DNA of 8,236 nucleotides from Alphaproteobacteria bacterium (GCA_026400305.1 JAPLPI010000215.1:1-8236), one strand, 5' to 3'. Positions 1 through 5,831 are shown, counted from the stretch's first letter. The notes: generated by a model from the letters alone, not told the origin. Translations and numbers: made by a program.

Positions 1-263
1 ACCCAGCCCAGCCGGCCGCCCAGGATGACGCCAAAGGTAACCCAGACCACCAGATCGCCGATCTCGTCTTCGGTCGCGGGCGGTTTGCCGTTGAAGGGGG
101 GATGGGTCCACAGGGCTTTGACGCGCAGCACCCGCGCGATACCCCACCAAGCCAACACTAGCCCGGCAATATAGGAGAGGGCGTACCAGCGGACTTCCAG
201 AGGCCCCCAGATGTGCAATGCCACCGGGTCGATATTGGGGAAGGGGAGCAGGGCCTGGATCAT
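1..263 (-). CDS. lgt: Prolipoprotein diacylglyceryl transferase, N-terminal part (cut by window edge)
   Basis: Lgt is an inner-membrane enzyme that moves the diacylglyceryl group of phosphatidylglycerol onto the lipobox cysteine of prolipoproteins, the first step of lipoprotein maturation. Only the first 87 residues are inside the window; the usual length is about 260-300. The visible part starts MIQALLPFPNIDPVALHIWG, the typical Lgt opening. Residues 24-31 (VRWYALSY) fall in the first membrane helix and match the E. coli stretch with the essential Tyr26 (here Tyr27). Residues 78-87 (GVILGGRLGW) match the GV(I/F)LGGRIGY stretch of the family, with Trp where Tyr is usual. The ATG at 263-261 is chosen because the protein begins at the family position. 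No Shine-Dalgarno precedes it (upstream reads TTTACCGCCCA). It is divergent from ubiK. Identification by motif recall is strong; the catalytic HGG and Arg motifs lie outside the window. Confidence 0.93.
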   Translation of the reverse strand, partial: MIQALLPFPNIDPVALHIWGPLEVRWYALSYIAGLVLAWWGIARVLRVKALWTHPPFNGKPPATEDEIGDLVVWVTFGVILGGRLGW

Positions 264-269
264 TGGGCG

Positions 270-300
270 GTAAACGGGCCTGCTTCGCGGCTTGTGTCAA
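270..300 (-). promoter_or_regulatory. Candidate lgt promoter giving a leaderless transcript
   Basis: On the minus strand a perfect TTGACA sits at 300-295. About 18 bases downstream is CGTTTA (276-271), a weak -10 match. A start site some 7-8 bases further on would coincide with the lgt ATG at 263, giving a leaderless mRNA, which fits the absence of a ribosome binding site. The -35 is seen directly; the -10 and start site are inferred and weak. Confidence 0.3.
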
Positions 301-348
301 GAAGGAGCGTCGGCGACCCGGAGCGAAGCGGATGGCCTCGCCGCGCGA

Positions 349-386
349 CTAAAATAAGAGCGGGCAAGCTTGCAGGGCTTGCCCGC
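349..386 (-). terminator. Perfect 10-bp hairpin with U-rich tail on the lgt strand
   Basis: Bases 360-369 (GCGGGCAAGC) and 377-386 (GCTTGCCCGC) are perfect inverted repeats with a 7-base loop. Read on the minus strand, the hairpin is followed by TCTTATTTTAG (359-349), the form of an intrinsic terminator with an interrupted U-tract. On the plus strand no T-run follows. It lies 5' of lgt and just before ubiK, so it would stop antisense transcription coming leftward through ubiK. It could instead be a leader attenuator of lgt or a structure in the ubiK 5' region. The hairpin is seen; the role is inferred. Confidence 0.45.
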
Positions 387-420
387 GGCGGTCATATAGA
401 GCTGTAAAGTGGAGGTTCTT

Positions 421-672
421 ATGGCGCAGACCGACAATCCGTTCCTGGATGGCGTGGCGAAGGCCTTCACCGACGCCGCTGGTATGGCCCAGAGCGTGCG
501 CACCGAGATCGACACCTTCATGCGCCAGCGGCTGGAGCGGCTGGTGGCCGACATGGATTTCGTGCCGCGCGAGGAATTTGAAGCGGTCAAGGCGATGGCG
601 GCCAAGGCCCGCGCCGAAAACGACGCGCTGGCGGCCCGTGTGGCGACTTTGGAATCCAAATCAAACACTTAG
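421..672 (+). CDS. ubiK: Ubiquinone biosynthesis accessory factor UbiK (BMFP / DUF526 family)
   Basis: UbiK (formerly YqiC) is a small coiled-coil protein that supports aerobic ubiquinone synthesis; in E. coli it works with UbiJ and the Ubi hydroxylase complex and can bind membranes. The product is 83 residues, close to the family's usual 80-100. Residues 1-45 form the N-terminal amphipathic part (AQTDNPFLDGVAKAFTDAAG). Residues 47-80 carry the conserved DFVPREEFEAVKAMAAKARAEN-type segment, which runs into a heptad-like helix (LAARVATLES). An in-frame GTG at 409 is possible, but GGAGG at 411-415 lies inside that extension and is ideally spaced for the ATG at 421, which decides the start. It is first in the rightward group ubiK-ybjN-proC and divergent from lgt. 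A 158-base gap follows, so cotranscription with ybjN is not certain. Family assignment is confident; function is inferred from the family. Confidence 0.88.
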   Translation: MAQTDNPFLDGVAKAFTDAAGMAQSVRTEIDTFMRQRLERLVADMDFVPREEFEAVKAMAAKARAENDALAARVATLESKSNT

Positions 673-830
673 GAGTCATCCACGACACCCAGCGCCGGAA
701 TCTGTGAGCGGATTCAAAGCTGTGTAATCTTTTCCACGGGCGGGGATGGTGAGTCCCGGACGCTTGTTTTCTCTAAATCTTGTGCCAGTTTGGATCGCAA
801 CTGCTTCGTTTTGTGGCTGGAGTTGCTCCA

Positions 831-1337
831 ATGACCTTTACCCACCTGGATGACGAGCCGCTGGACACCCTGCACCCGCTCGACCTCCTGGAGCGGTCTG
901 TGGAGCAGAATGGCTGGGCTTTCGAGCGAGCCGGCCGGGATGAGCTGAACCTGTCGGTGGCCGGCAAGTGGAGCGACCACCACTTCAACTTCTCCTGGCG
1001 GGAGGACCTGCAGTCCCTGCACCTGTCTAGCGCTTTTGACATGCGGATCAGCGAAGGGGTGCGCCGCCAGAACGTGGCCGACCTCCTGATGCATGTGAAC
1101 GCCAAGCTGTGGATCGGCCATTTCGACCTGTGGCCCCAGGACGGCACCATCATCTTCCGCCATGCAATGATCTTCCCGGACGCCGAAGCCAGCGCCGCCC
1201 AGTGCGAGGCGCTGCTGAACCTGGCGCTGGAAGCCTGCGAACATTACTACCCCGCCTTCCAGTTCGTGCTGTGGGGTGGCAAGACGGCGGAAGACGCCAT
1301 TGCGTCGGCGGTGCTGGAGTGCGCCGGCCAAGCGTGA
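831..1337 (+). CDS. YbjN domain-containing protein
   Basis: This 168-residue soluble protein, without signal peptide or membrane segment, belongs to the YbjN / type III secretion chaperone-like fold family. The YbjN fold is seen over about residues 15-160: a first helix (LDLLERSVEQNGWAFE), a beta meander (LNLSVAGKWSDHHFNFSWRED, then LQSLHLSSAFDMRI), a helix with VADLLMHVNAKLWIGHFDLW (82-101), a strand (GTIIFRHAMIF) and a long C-terminal helix (AQCEALLNLALEACEHYYPAFQFVLWGG). The molecular function is not established; E. coli YbjN has been linked to stress and motility regulation. In alphaproteobacteria this form is, as I recall, regularly found directly before proC. The start is ATG 831, preceded by GGAG at 819-822 at good spacing. 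The stop overlaps the proC start (GTGA), indicating translational coupling. The domain call is confident; the role is unknown. Confidence 0.85.
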   Translation: MTFTHLDDEPLDTLHPLDLLERSVEQNGWAFERAGRDELNLSVAGKWSDHHFNFSWREDLQSLHLSSAFDMRISEGVRRQNVADLLMHVNAKLWIGHFDLWPQDGTIIFRHAMIFPDAEASAAQCEALLNLALEACEHYYPAFQFVLWGGKTAEDAIASAVLECAGQA

Positions 1338-2131
1338 GCATTCTTCTCGTCGGTGCAGGCCGCATGGGTTCAGCCCTGCTCAAGGGCTGGCTGAACCGCG
1401 GCGTAAAATCCATTACCGTGGTCGAGCCCAAGCCATCGGCAGAACTGAAGAAACTCGCCAAGACGAAAAAGATCGCGCTGGTCGCTGCGCCATCACAGGT
1501 CAAAACCAAGCCGTCGGTCTGCCTGGTGGCGATCAAGCCGCAAGTGTTGAAGGGCAAAGCGTCTGCGTTGGCGAACTTTGCAGCGAATGGCGCGCTGATG
1601 ATTTCCATCGCGGCAGGCACTTCGGTGGTGGCGCTGTCTAGGGCGTGGGGGAAGAAGGCGCGCATCATTCGCGCCATGCCCAACACGCCCGGCGCCATCG
1701 GCGCCGGTATCAGCGGACTGTATGCTGCCAAGGGCGCGACGGCGGCGGACAGGAAACGCGCCGCATCCTTGCTGTCGGCGCTGGGCGCAACCGAATGGGT
1801 GGCCAGAGAAAATTTGATCGACAGCGTCACGGCGGTGTCGGGCTCCGGCCCCGCATACCTCTTCCTGATGGTGGAAGCCCTAACCGAAGCCGGCATCGCC
1901 GAAGGCTTGCCGCCCGCTCAAGCCGAGAAATTCGCCCGCGCCACCGTGGCGGGGGCGGGTGCGCTGCTGGTGGCGGACAAGTCACCGGCATCGGCCTTGC
2001 GCGAAGCCGTTACCAGTCCCGGCGGCACTACGGCGGCGGCGCTGTCCGTGCTGATGGCGAATGACGGGCTGACGCCGCTGATGAAACGCGCGGTCGCCGC
2101 GGCACGCAAGCGCGCCAAAGAGTTGCGCTAA
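1334..2131 (+). CDS. proC: Pyrroline-5-carboxylate reductase
   Basis: ProC catalyses the last step of proline synthesis, NAD(P)H-dependent reduction of 1-pyrroline-5-carboxylate to L-proline, in the cytoplasm. The protein is 265 residues (E. coli 269). Residues 3-12 (ILLVGAGRMG) are the Rossmann dinucleotide loop. Residues 65-70 (VAIKPQ), 112-120 (IRAMPNTPG), 166-176 (TAVSGSGPAYL) and 226-233 (VTSPGGTT) are family signature blocks in the correct order; the last two belong to the helical dimerisation and substrate-binding domain. The start is the GTG at 1334, which overlaps the TGA of ybjN by four bases. It puts the Rossmann strand at residue 2, where the family has it, and no good Shine-Dalgarno is near, so reinitiation after ybjN is likely. 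The 3' end overlaps the histidine kinase stop by CTAA. No damage seen. Confidence 0.95.
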   Translation: MSILLVGAGRMGSALLKGWLNRGVKSITVVEPKPSAELKKLAKTKKIALVAAPSQVKTKPSVCLVAIKPQVLKGKASALANFAANGALMISIAAGTSVVALSRAWGKKARIIRAMPNTPGAIGAGISGLYAAKGATAADRKRAASLLSALGATEWVARENLIDSVTAVSGSGPAYLFLMVEALTEAGIAEGLPPAQAEKFARATVAGAGALLVADKSPASALREAVTSPGGTTAAALSVLMANDGLTPLMKRAVAAARKRAKELR

Positions 2132-3450
2132 ACCGGCAAGCGGATCGTCACCTTCAGACCGCCCAGTGAGCTCTTGCCCAAAAGAATATCGCCGCCATGC
2201 GCCCGAGCGATGTCGCAGGCAATGGCCAGTCCCAGCCCCGAACCACCGCTTTGCAGGTTGCGGCCCTGATCCAGTCGGCGGAAGGGGCGGAAAGCTTCTT
2301 CATAACGATCCGGCGCGATGCCCGGGCCATTATCTTCCACCGCAATTTCCACCACCTGGTCTTCCTGGGTCAGCGCGACCGCGACCTTTGTGCCGTGCTT
2401 GAGGGCATTGTCCAGAAGATTGGTCAGCACGCGGCGCAAACCGGCGCGCTTGACGCTGACATCGATGTGATTGGGCGCGGTCACGTCGATGGCGCTCCGC
2501 TGGCGCGCCTTGGCGGCGGCGGCGGCGGCATCGCGCACCATCTCGCCCAGGTTGGTAACCGTGGATTCCTCACCGCCTTCGCCGCGCGCAAAGGCCAGAT
2601 ATTCATCCAGCATATGCTCCATCTCGGTGATGTCGGCGCGCATTGGGCCGGTCTCCGGATCGCCTTCCATCATCGCCAGCGCCAGCTTCAACCTGGTCAG
2701 CGGGGTCTTCAGGTCATGGCTGATGCCGGCCAGCATTTCGGTGCGCTGGGTGACGTGACGTTCCAGCCGGTCGCGCATGGCGATGAAGGCCTGGGCGGCG
2801 CGGCGAACCTCGGTGGCCCCAGAGGGTTTGAAGTCGGGCACGGCGCGGCCCTTGCCGAAACTGTCAGCGGCGCGGGCCAGACGCTCGATGGGCCGCACTT
2901 GGTTGCGGAGGAACAGGATAGCAATGCCTATCAGCAGCAGCGAGGAGCCTACCATCCAGAGGATGAAGATATCAGGTTTGGAAACGGTGATGCGGTCGCG
3001 CGGTACCAAGACTGCCAGCACACCATCCTTCACATCAACGCGGATCTCAAAATCATCGCCGATTCGGGCGGTGCGGAAATCGCGATCGCTGCCGATGCGC
3101 TGTTGCAAAATGTCGTCCAGCGCCAGATCGATGGTGCTGCTCATCTTGCTGCGATGGGGCGTAATGTCTTCGCGCGGCAAAAAACGGATGCGATAATTGA
3201 GCTGGCGCGCCGCCAGGGTGCGCAAAAATTCGCGCTCCACGCCCTGGTGAATGTCTTCCAGCGCCACCAGCAATGCCATGTCGGCAGCCACATCGCGCGC
3301 CAGCCGGCGGGTGGTGGTGTCTAGGTCGCGCTCGAAGAAAACATAGGCGATGATCGCTTGCAGGATTACGATCGGCGCCACGCTGATGATCAGCGCGCGC
3401 CCGAACAGCCCGCGCGGCAGAAAACGCTTGACGGTGAGGCCGTCACCCAC
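2128..3450 (-). CDS. EnvZ-like sensor histidine kinase of a two-component system
   Basis: This is a membrane sensor kinase that autophosphorylates and passes phosphate to the response regulator encoded just upstream. The 440-residue product has TM1 at about 15-38, a periplasmic sensor region of about 120 residues (39-160), TM2 at 161-181, a HAMP linker at 182-234, and the H-box AGISHDLKTPLTRLKLALAMM with phosphoacceptor His245, very like EnvZ. The ATPase domain has the N-box NLLDNALKH (344-352), G1 DNGPGI (373-378), F-box FRPF (387-390) and G2 GSGLGL (403-408), so all catalytic boxes are intact. A run of six Ala codons lies between the dimerisation and ATPase domains. The start is taken as the GTG at 3450, overlapping the regulator's stop by 8 bases; a TTG at 3474 is the alternative. 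Neither has a clear Shine-Dalgarno, so coupling to the regulator is likely. The ligand or stress sensed cannot be told from sequence. Confidence 0.92.
   Translation of the reverse strand: MGDGLTVKRFLPRGLFGRALIISVAPIVILQAIIAYVFFERDLDTTTRRLARDVAADMALLVALEDIHQGVEREFLRTLAARQLNYRIRFLPREDITPHRSKMSSTIDLALDDILQQRIGSDRDFRTARIGDDFEIRVDVKDGVLAVLVPRDRITVSKPDIFILWMVGSSLLLIGIAILFLRNQVRPIERLARAADSFGKGRAVPDFKPSGATEVRRAAQAFIAMRDRLERHVTQRTEMLAGISHDLKTPLTRLKLALAMMEGDPETGPMRADITEMEHMLDEYLAFARGEGGEESTVTNLGEMVRDAAAAAAKARQRSAIDVTAPNHIDVSVKRAGLRRVLTNLLDNALKHGTKVAVALTQEDQVVEIAVEDNGPGIAPDRYEEAFRPFRRLDQGRNLQSGGSGLGLAIACDIARAHGGDILLGKSSLGGLKVTIRLPV
2512..2529 (-). repeat. Six tandem GCC codons (trinucleotide repeat) inside the kinase gene
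   Basis: Six perfect GGC units on the plus strand read as six consecutive GCC alanine codons (residues 308-313) of the kinase, between the dimerisation/phosphotransfer domain and the ATPase domain. Being a triplet repeat, length change would keep the frame and only alter the linker length. Confidence 0.9.
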
Positions 3451-4189
3451 GATCGGGCACCAACATATAGCCAACCCCGCGAACGGTCTGCAGATACAGC
3501 GGCAGCTTGTGGTCTTCCTCGATCTTGCGGCGCAGGCGCGTCACCTGCACGTCGATGGATCTTTCGAGCTCGACATTCAGCCGCTTGCAGAGTTCGCTGC
3601 GGGAAAAGGGCCGCCCGGTATGGGTGGTGAACAATTGCAGCAGGGCGGCTTCCGCGCCGGTCAGCTTTACCGGCTTGCCGCCGCGCATCAGGCGCGAGGT
3701 GGCCGGATCGAACACCGCCTCGCCCAGGCGCACGGGGCCGGCGGCCGGCACTTCGGGCGGCGCGGCACGCCGCAGCAGGGAATTGACGCGCAATAATAGT
3801 TCGCGCGGCTCGAACGGCTTGGGCAGGTAGTCGTCGGCGCCCAGTTCCAGTCCGACAATGCGGTCGGCGGGATCGCCGCGCGCCGTCAGCATCAGGATGG
3901 GAACTGCGCTGTCCTTACGCACGCTCTGGGTCAGGTCCAGGCCGGACTCGCCGGGCATCATCACGTCCAGGATCAGCAAGTCGAATTCCACGCTTTTCAT
4001 CAGGGCGCGGGCGTCAGCAGCGCCCGGCGCGGCGGTCACCCGGTAGCCGTTGGAGGACAAATAGCGCTGCAGCAGGGCGCGCAGGCGTTCGTCATCGTCG
4101 ACCACCAGAAGGTGCGGTTTGTCCGCAGGGGACGCATTGAGGGGCAACCTCATGGCAGCCATGCCCCGGCAGGGGGCCAAAAAGCCCAT
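3443..4189 (-). CDS. OmpR-family response regulator
   Basis: This DNA-binding response regulator is partner of the EnvZ-like kinase that follows it. With the ATG at 4189 it is 248 residues. The receiver domain covers about 26-140: acidic pocket VVDDDERL (29-36), phosphoacceptor Asp75 in LILDVMMPGESG, Thr102 in LTARG, and Lys124 in DYLPKPFEPREL. The stretch from DRIVGLELGADDY to the Pro-Lys is nearly identical to E. coli OmpR. The winged-helix domain (about 152-246) ends ERSIDVQVTRLRRKIEED and YLQTVRGVGYMLVPDRG, again OmpR-type, though the segment before ERSIDVQ is about four residues shorter. The start is uncertain: ATG 4189 has AAGGG four bases upstream, but ATG 4162 or 4153 would give the shorter N-terminus usual for the family, and a TTG at 4225 is open. 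It is cotranscribed with the kinase and divergent from ilvE. An OmpR-type identity is firm; orthology to E. coli OmpR versus an alpha relative (PetR-like) is not. Confidence 0.92.
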   Translation of the reverse strand: MGFLAPCRGMAAMRLPLNASPADKPHLLVVDDDERLRALLQRYLSSNGYRVTAAPGAADARALMKSVEFDLLILDVMMPGESGLDLTQSVRKDSAVPILMLTARGDPADRIVGLELGADDYLPKPFEPRELLLRVNSLLRRAAPPEVPAAGPVRLGEAVFDPATSRLMRGGKPVKLTGAEAALLQLFTTHTGRPFSRSELCKRLNVELERSIDVQVTRLRRKIEEDHKLPLYLQTVRGVGYMLVPDRG

Positions 4190-4284
4190 GTGACCCTTGC
4201 GGTTTTCGCGCCGGACATGCTGCAATACATGACAGAAAAACTAGGCCCTCCCACAAAGGCGGGCAAGCCCGGCAGGACTTTTCG
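4190..4284. promoter_or_regulatory. Divergent promoter region between the response regulator and ilvE
   Basis: This 95-base gap must hold the start signals of both the leftward regulator-kinase operon and the rightward ilvE, unless the longer regulator start is used. I see no confident -35/-10 pair. Two things are visible: a direct repeat ACATG at 4215-4219 and 4227-4231, 12 bases apart, and a small hairpin CGGG-CAAG-CCCG at 4260-4271 just before the ilvE ribosome binding site (AGGA, 4274-4277). Whether the regulator binds here is inference only. Confidence 0.4.
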
Positions 4285-5178
4285 ATGGCAGACGTGATCC
4301 CTTTCGACCAGCGCGACGGCTCGCTTTGGTATGACGGCAAATTGGTGCCCTGGAAGGGCGCCAAGACCCATGTGCTGACCCATGGTCTGCATTACGGCTC
4401 CTGCGTGTTCGAGGGTCAGCGTATCTATAACGGCACCATCTACAAGCTGAAGGAACATACGGCGCGGCTGTTCAAGTCGGCCGAGACCCTGGGCATGACG
4501 ATCCCCTTTACTCAGGACCAGATCAACCAAGCCTGCATCGACGCAGCCGCGGCGCAGAACATCAAGGACGGTTACCTGCGTCCCGTCGCCTTCCGCGGCA
4601 GCGAGATGATGGCGGTGTCTGCGCAGAACACCACCATCCACGTCGCCATCGCCTGCTGGTCCTGGCCGTCCTATTTCAGCCCGGCCGAAAAGCTGAAGGG
4701 CATCCGGCTGGATATTGCCCGCTGGCGCCGGCCCGCGCCCGACACCGAACCGGTGCATGCCAAGGCCGCCGGCCTCTACATGATCTGCACCATCTCCAAG
4801 CATGAAGCGGAAGCCAAAGGCTATGCCGATGCGCTGATGTTCGACTATCGCGGCTATGTCGCCGAAGCCACCGGCGCCAACGTGTTCTTTGTGCAGGATG
4901 GCGAATTGCACACCCCGACGCCCGACTGTTTCCTCAATGGCCTGACGCGCCAGTCGGTGATCGCCATCGCCAAGGCGCGCGGCGTGCGCGTGATCGAACG
5001 CCATATCGAGCCGGAAGAGATGAACAACTTCACCGAATGCTTTCTCACCGGTTCGGCGGCGGAAGTCACGCCAGTGTCGGAAATCGGGCCCTACAAGTTC
5101 AAGCCCGGCACGCTTACCGAAACGCTGATGACCACTTACGCCGACGAAGTGCGCGGCGTGGCGACGGTTTCGGTCTAA
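4285..5178 (+). CDS. ilvE: Branched-chain amino acid aminotransferase (PLP fold type IV)
   Basis: IlvE reversibly transfers the amino group between glutamate and the 2-keto acids of valine, leucine and isoleucine, the last step of their synthesis, with pyridoxal phosphate. The 297-residue protein (E. coli 309) begins with DGSLWYDGKLVPWKGAKTHV and THGLHYGSCVFEGQRIYNG (32-50), the usual IlvE opening. The Schiff-base lysine is Lys160 in HAKAAGLYM, and Glu194 in YVAEATGANVFFV is the conserved PLP-ring partner. LNGLTRQSV (218-225) and FLTGSAAEVTPV (253-264) are phosphate-binding and signature blocks. The start at ATG 4285 is supported by AGGA seven bases upstream. D-amino acid aminotransferase and aminodeoxychorismate lyase share the fold, but the EGQRIYNG and WSWPSYF segments favour IlvE. 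It stands alone on its strand, divergent from the regulator and ending in a four-base CTAA overlap with pgsA. Confidence 0.93.
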   Translation: MADVIPFDQRDGSLWYDGKLVPWKGAKTHVLTHGLHYGSCVFEGQRIYNGTIYKLKEHTARLFKSAETLGMTIPFTQDQINQACIDAAAAQNIKDGYLRPVAFRGSEMMAVSAQNTTIHVAIACWSWPSYFSPAEKLKGIRLDIARWRRPAPDTEPVHAKAAGLYMICTISKHEAEAKGYADALMFDYRGYVAEATGANVFFVQDGELHTPTPDCFLNGLTRQSVIAIAKARGVRVIERHIEPEEMNNFTECFLTGSAAEVTPVSEIGPYKFKPGTLTETLMTTYADEVRGVATVSV

Positions 5179-5798
5179 CGATCCGGCGTCACGCCGGGGC
5201 GCAGATATGCCATGCCGTTTTTGAAATAGATCACGCCGGTATAGACCGTCAGCGCAGCGGCCACCCACAGCAGGATGTAAGCGATTCCGGTATAGGTCTT
5301 GCCCGGCAGGTCCGGCGCATATTCGCTGGCCAGCGGGGTCAAGATCATGGCGCCGATGGCAATCATCTGTACCGCGGTCTTGAACTTTGCAACATTGGTG
5401 ACTGGCACGCTGACGTGGGTGCCGGCCAAAAATTCCCGCAGGCCCGACACCAAGATTTCGCGCGACAGAATGATCAGCGCGGGCACCAGCCGCAGCAGGC
5501 TGAAGACACTTTCGCCGGTGCCGGGAATATCCTTGCGGAAGGTACCCTCGGCCACCAGCATCATCAGCGCCACCGCCACCAGCACCTTGTCGGCGATGGG
5601 ATCCAGCATGCGGCCGAAATCCGATCCGGCTTTCAGCTTGCGGGCGGCAAAGCCGTCCAGCCAGTCGCTGATGCCGGCCAGGGCGAACACCGCAAAAGCC
5701 ACCAGCCGCGCCGCATCGCCGGGCACGACGAAGGCGATCACGAATATTGGCACCAGGACGATGCGCATGATGGTGATGGCATTGGGCAGGGCGAACAT
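5175..5798 (-). CDS. pgsA: CDP-diacylglycerol--glycerol-3-phosphate 3-phosphatidyltransferase
   Basis: PgsA makes phosphatidylglycerol phosphate from CDP-diacylglycerol and glycerol-3-phosphate in the inner membrane, the committed step to phosphatidylglycerol and cardiolipin. The 207-residue protein (family about 180-210) starts MFALPNAITIMRIVLVPIFV, typical of PgsA. It carries the complete CDP-alcohol phosphotransferase signature at residues 45-70: Asp45, Asp48-Gly49, Ala52-Arg53, Gly62, Asp66 and Asp70, with spacing D-x2-DG-x2-AR-x8-G-x3-D-x3-D. Hydrophobic helices flank it at about 9-25, 31-44, 71-84, 104-120, 141-156 and 171-192. The LSREILVSGLREFLAG segment (111-126) is PgsA-specific and separates it from phosphatidylserine synthase. 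The start is the ATG at 5798; no clear Shine-Dalgarno, 33 bases after the uvrC stop, so it is probably the last gene of the SDR-folB-uvrC-pgsA run. Its stop overlaps that of convergent ilvE. Confidence 0.94.
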   Translation of the reverse strand: MFALPNAITIMRIVLVPIFVIAFVVPGDAARLVAFAVFALAGISDWLDGFAARKLKAGSDFGRMLDPIADKVLVAVALMMLVAEGTFRKDIPGTGESVFSLLRLVPALIILSREILVSGLREFLAGTHVSVPVTNVAKFKTAVQMIAIGAMILTPLASEYAPDLPGKTYTGIAYILLWVAAALTVYTGVIYFKNGMAYLRPGVTPDR

Positions 5799-5831
5799 GG
5801 GGGGCCAGTCTAAGAGCCTGCGCGCGTCAGG

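Noticed and set aside
360..369. The 10-mer GCGGGCAAGC occurs here and at 4259-4268, both in divergent intergenic regions
   Set aside because: In 8 kb of GC-rich DNA many shared 10-mers are expected by chance, and the flanks differ. Not treated as a repeat family or shared operator.
772..779. TCTAAATC before ybjN resembles the Caulobacter-type -10 (GCTANAWC)
   Set aside because: No acceptable -35 lies 10-14 bases upstream, so I do not call a promoter.
673..830. The 158-base gap between ubiK and ybjN, searched for an RNA gene or terminator
   Set aside because: Only a weak 5-6 bp stem (GAATC...GATTC, near 701-718) without a T-run. Nothing supportable.
714..1331. A 205-codon open frame on the minus strand, antisense to ybjN
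   Set aside because: It mirrors the ybjN codon bias, and its protein is rich in His/Gln/Gly/Val with no recognisable family. Shadow of a GC-rich gene.
2197..3324. A 375-codon open frame on the plus strand, antisense to the histidine kinase
   Set aside because: The kinase has every catalytic box intact in the opposite frame, while this translation shows only low-complexity Gly/His/Gln/Ala composition.
4150..5268. A 372-codon minus-strand frame across ilvE
   Set aside because: ilvE is certain on the plus strand. The antisense product is Gly/His/Arg-rich and crosses three gene boundaries.
5037..5813. A 258-codon plus-strand frame over pgsA
   Set aside because: pgsA has the complete CDP-alcohol phosphotransferase motif. 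The antisense product is Gln/His/Gly-rich shadow sequence.
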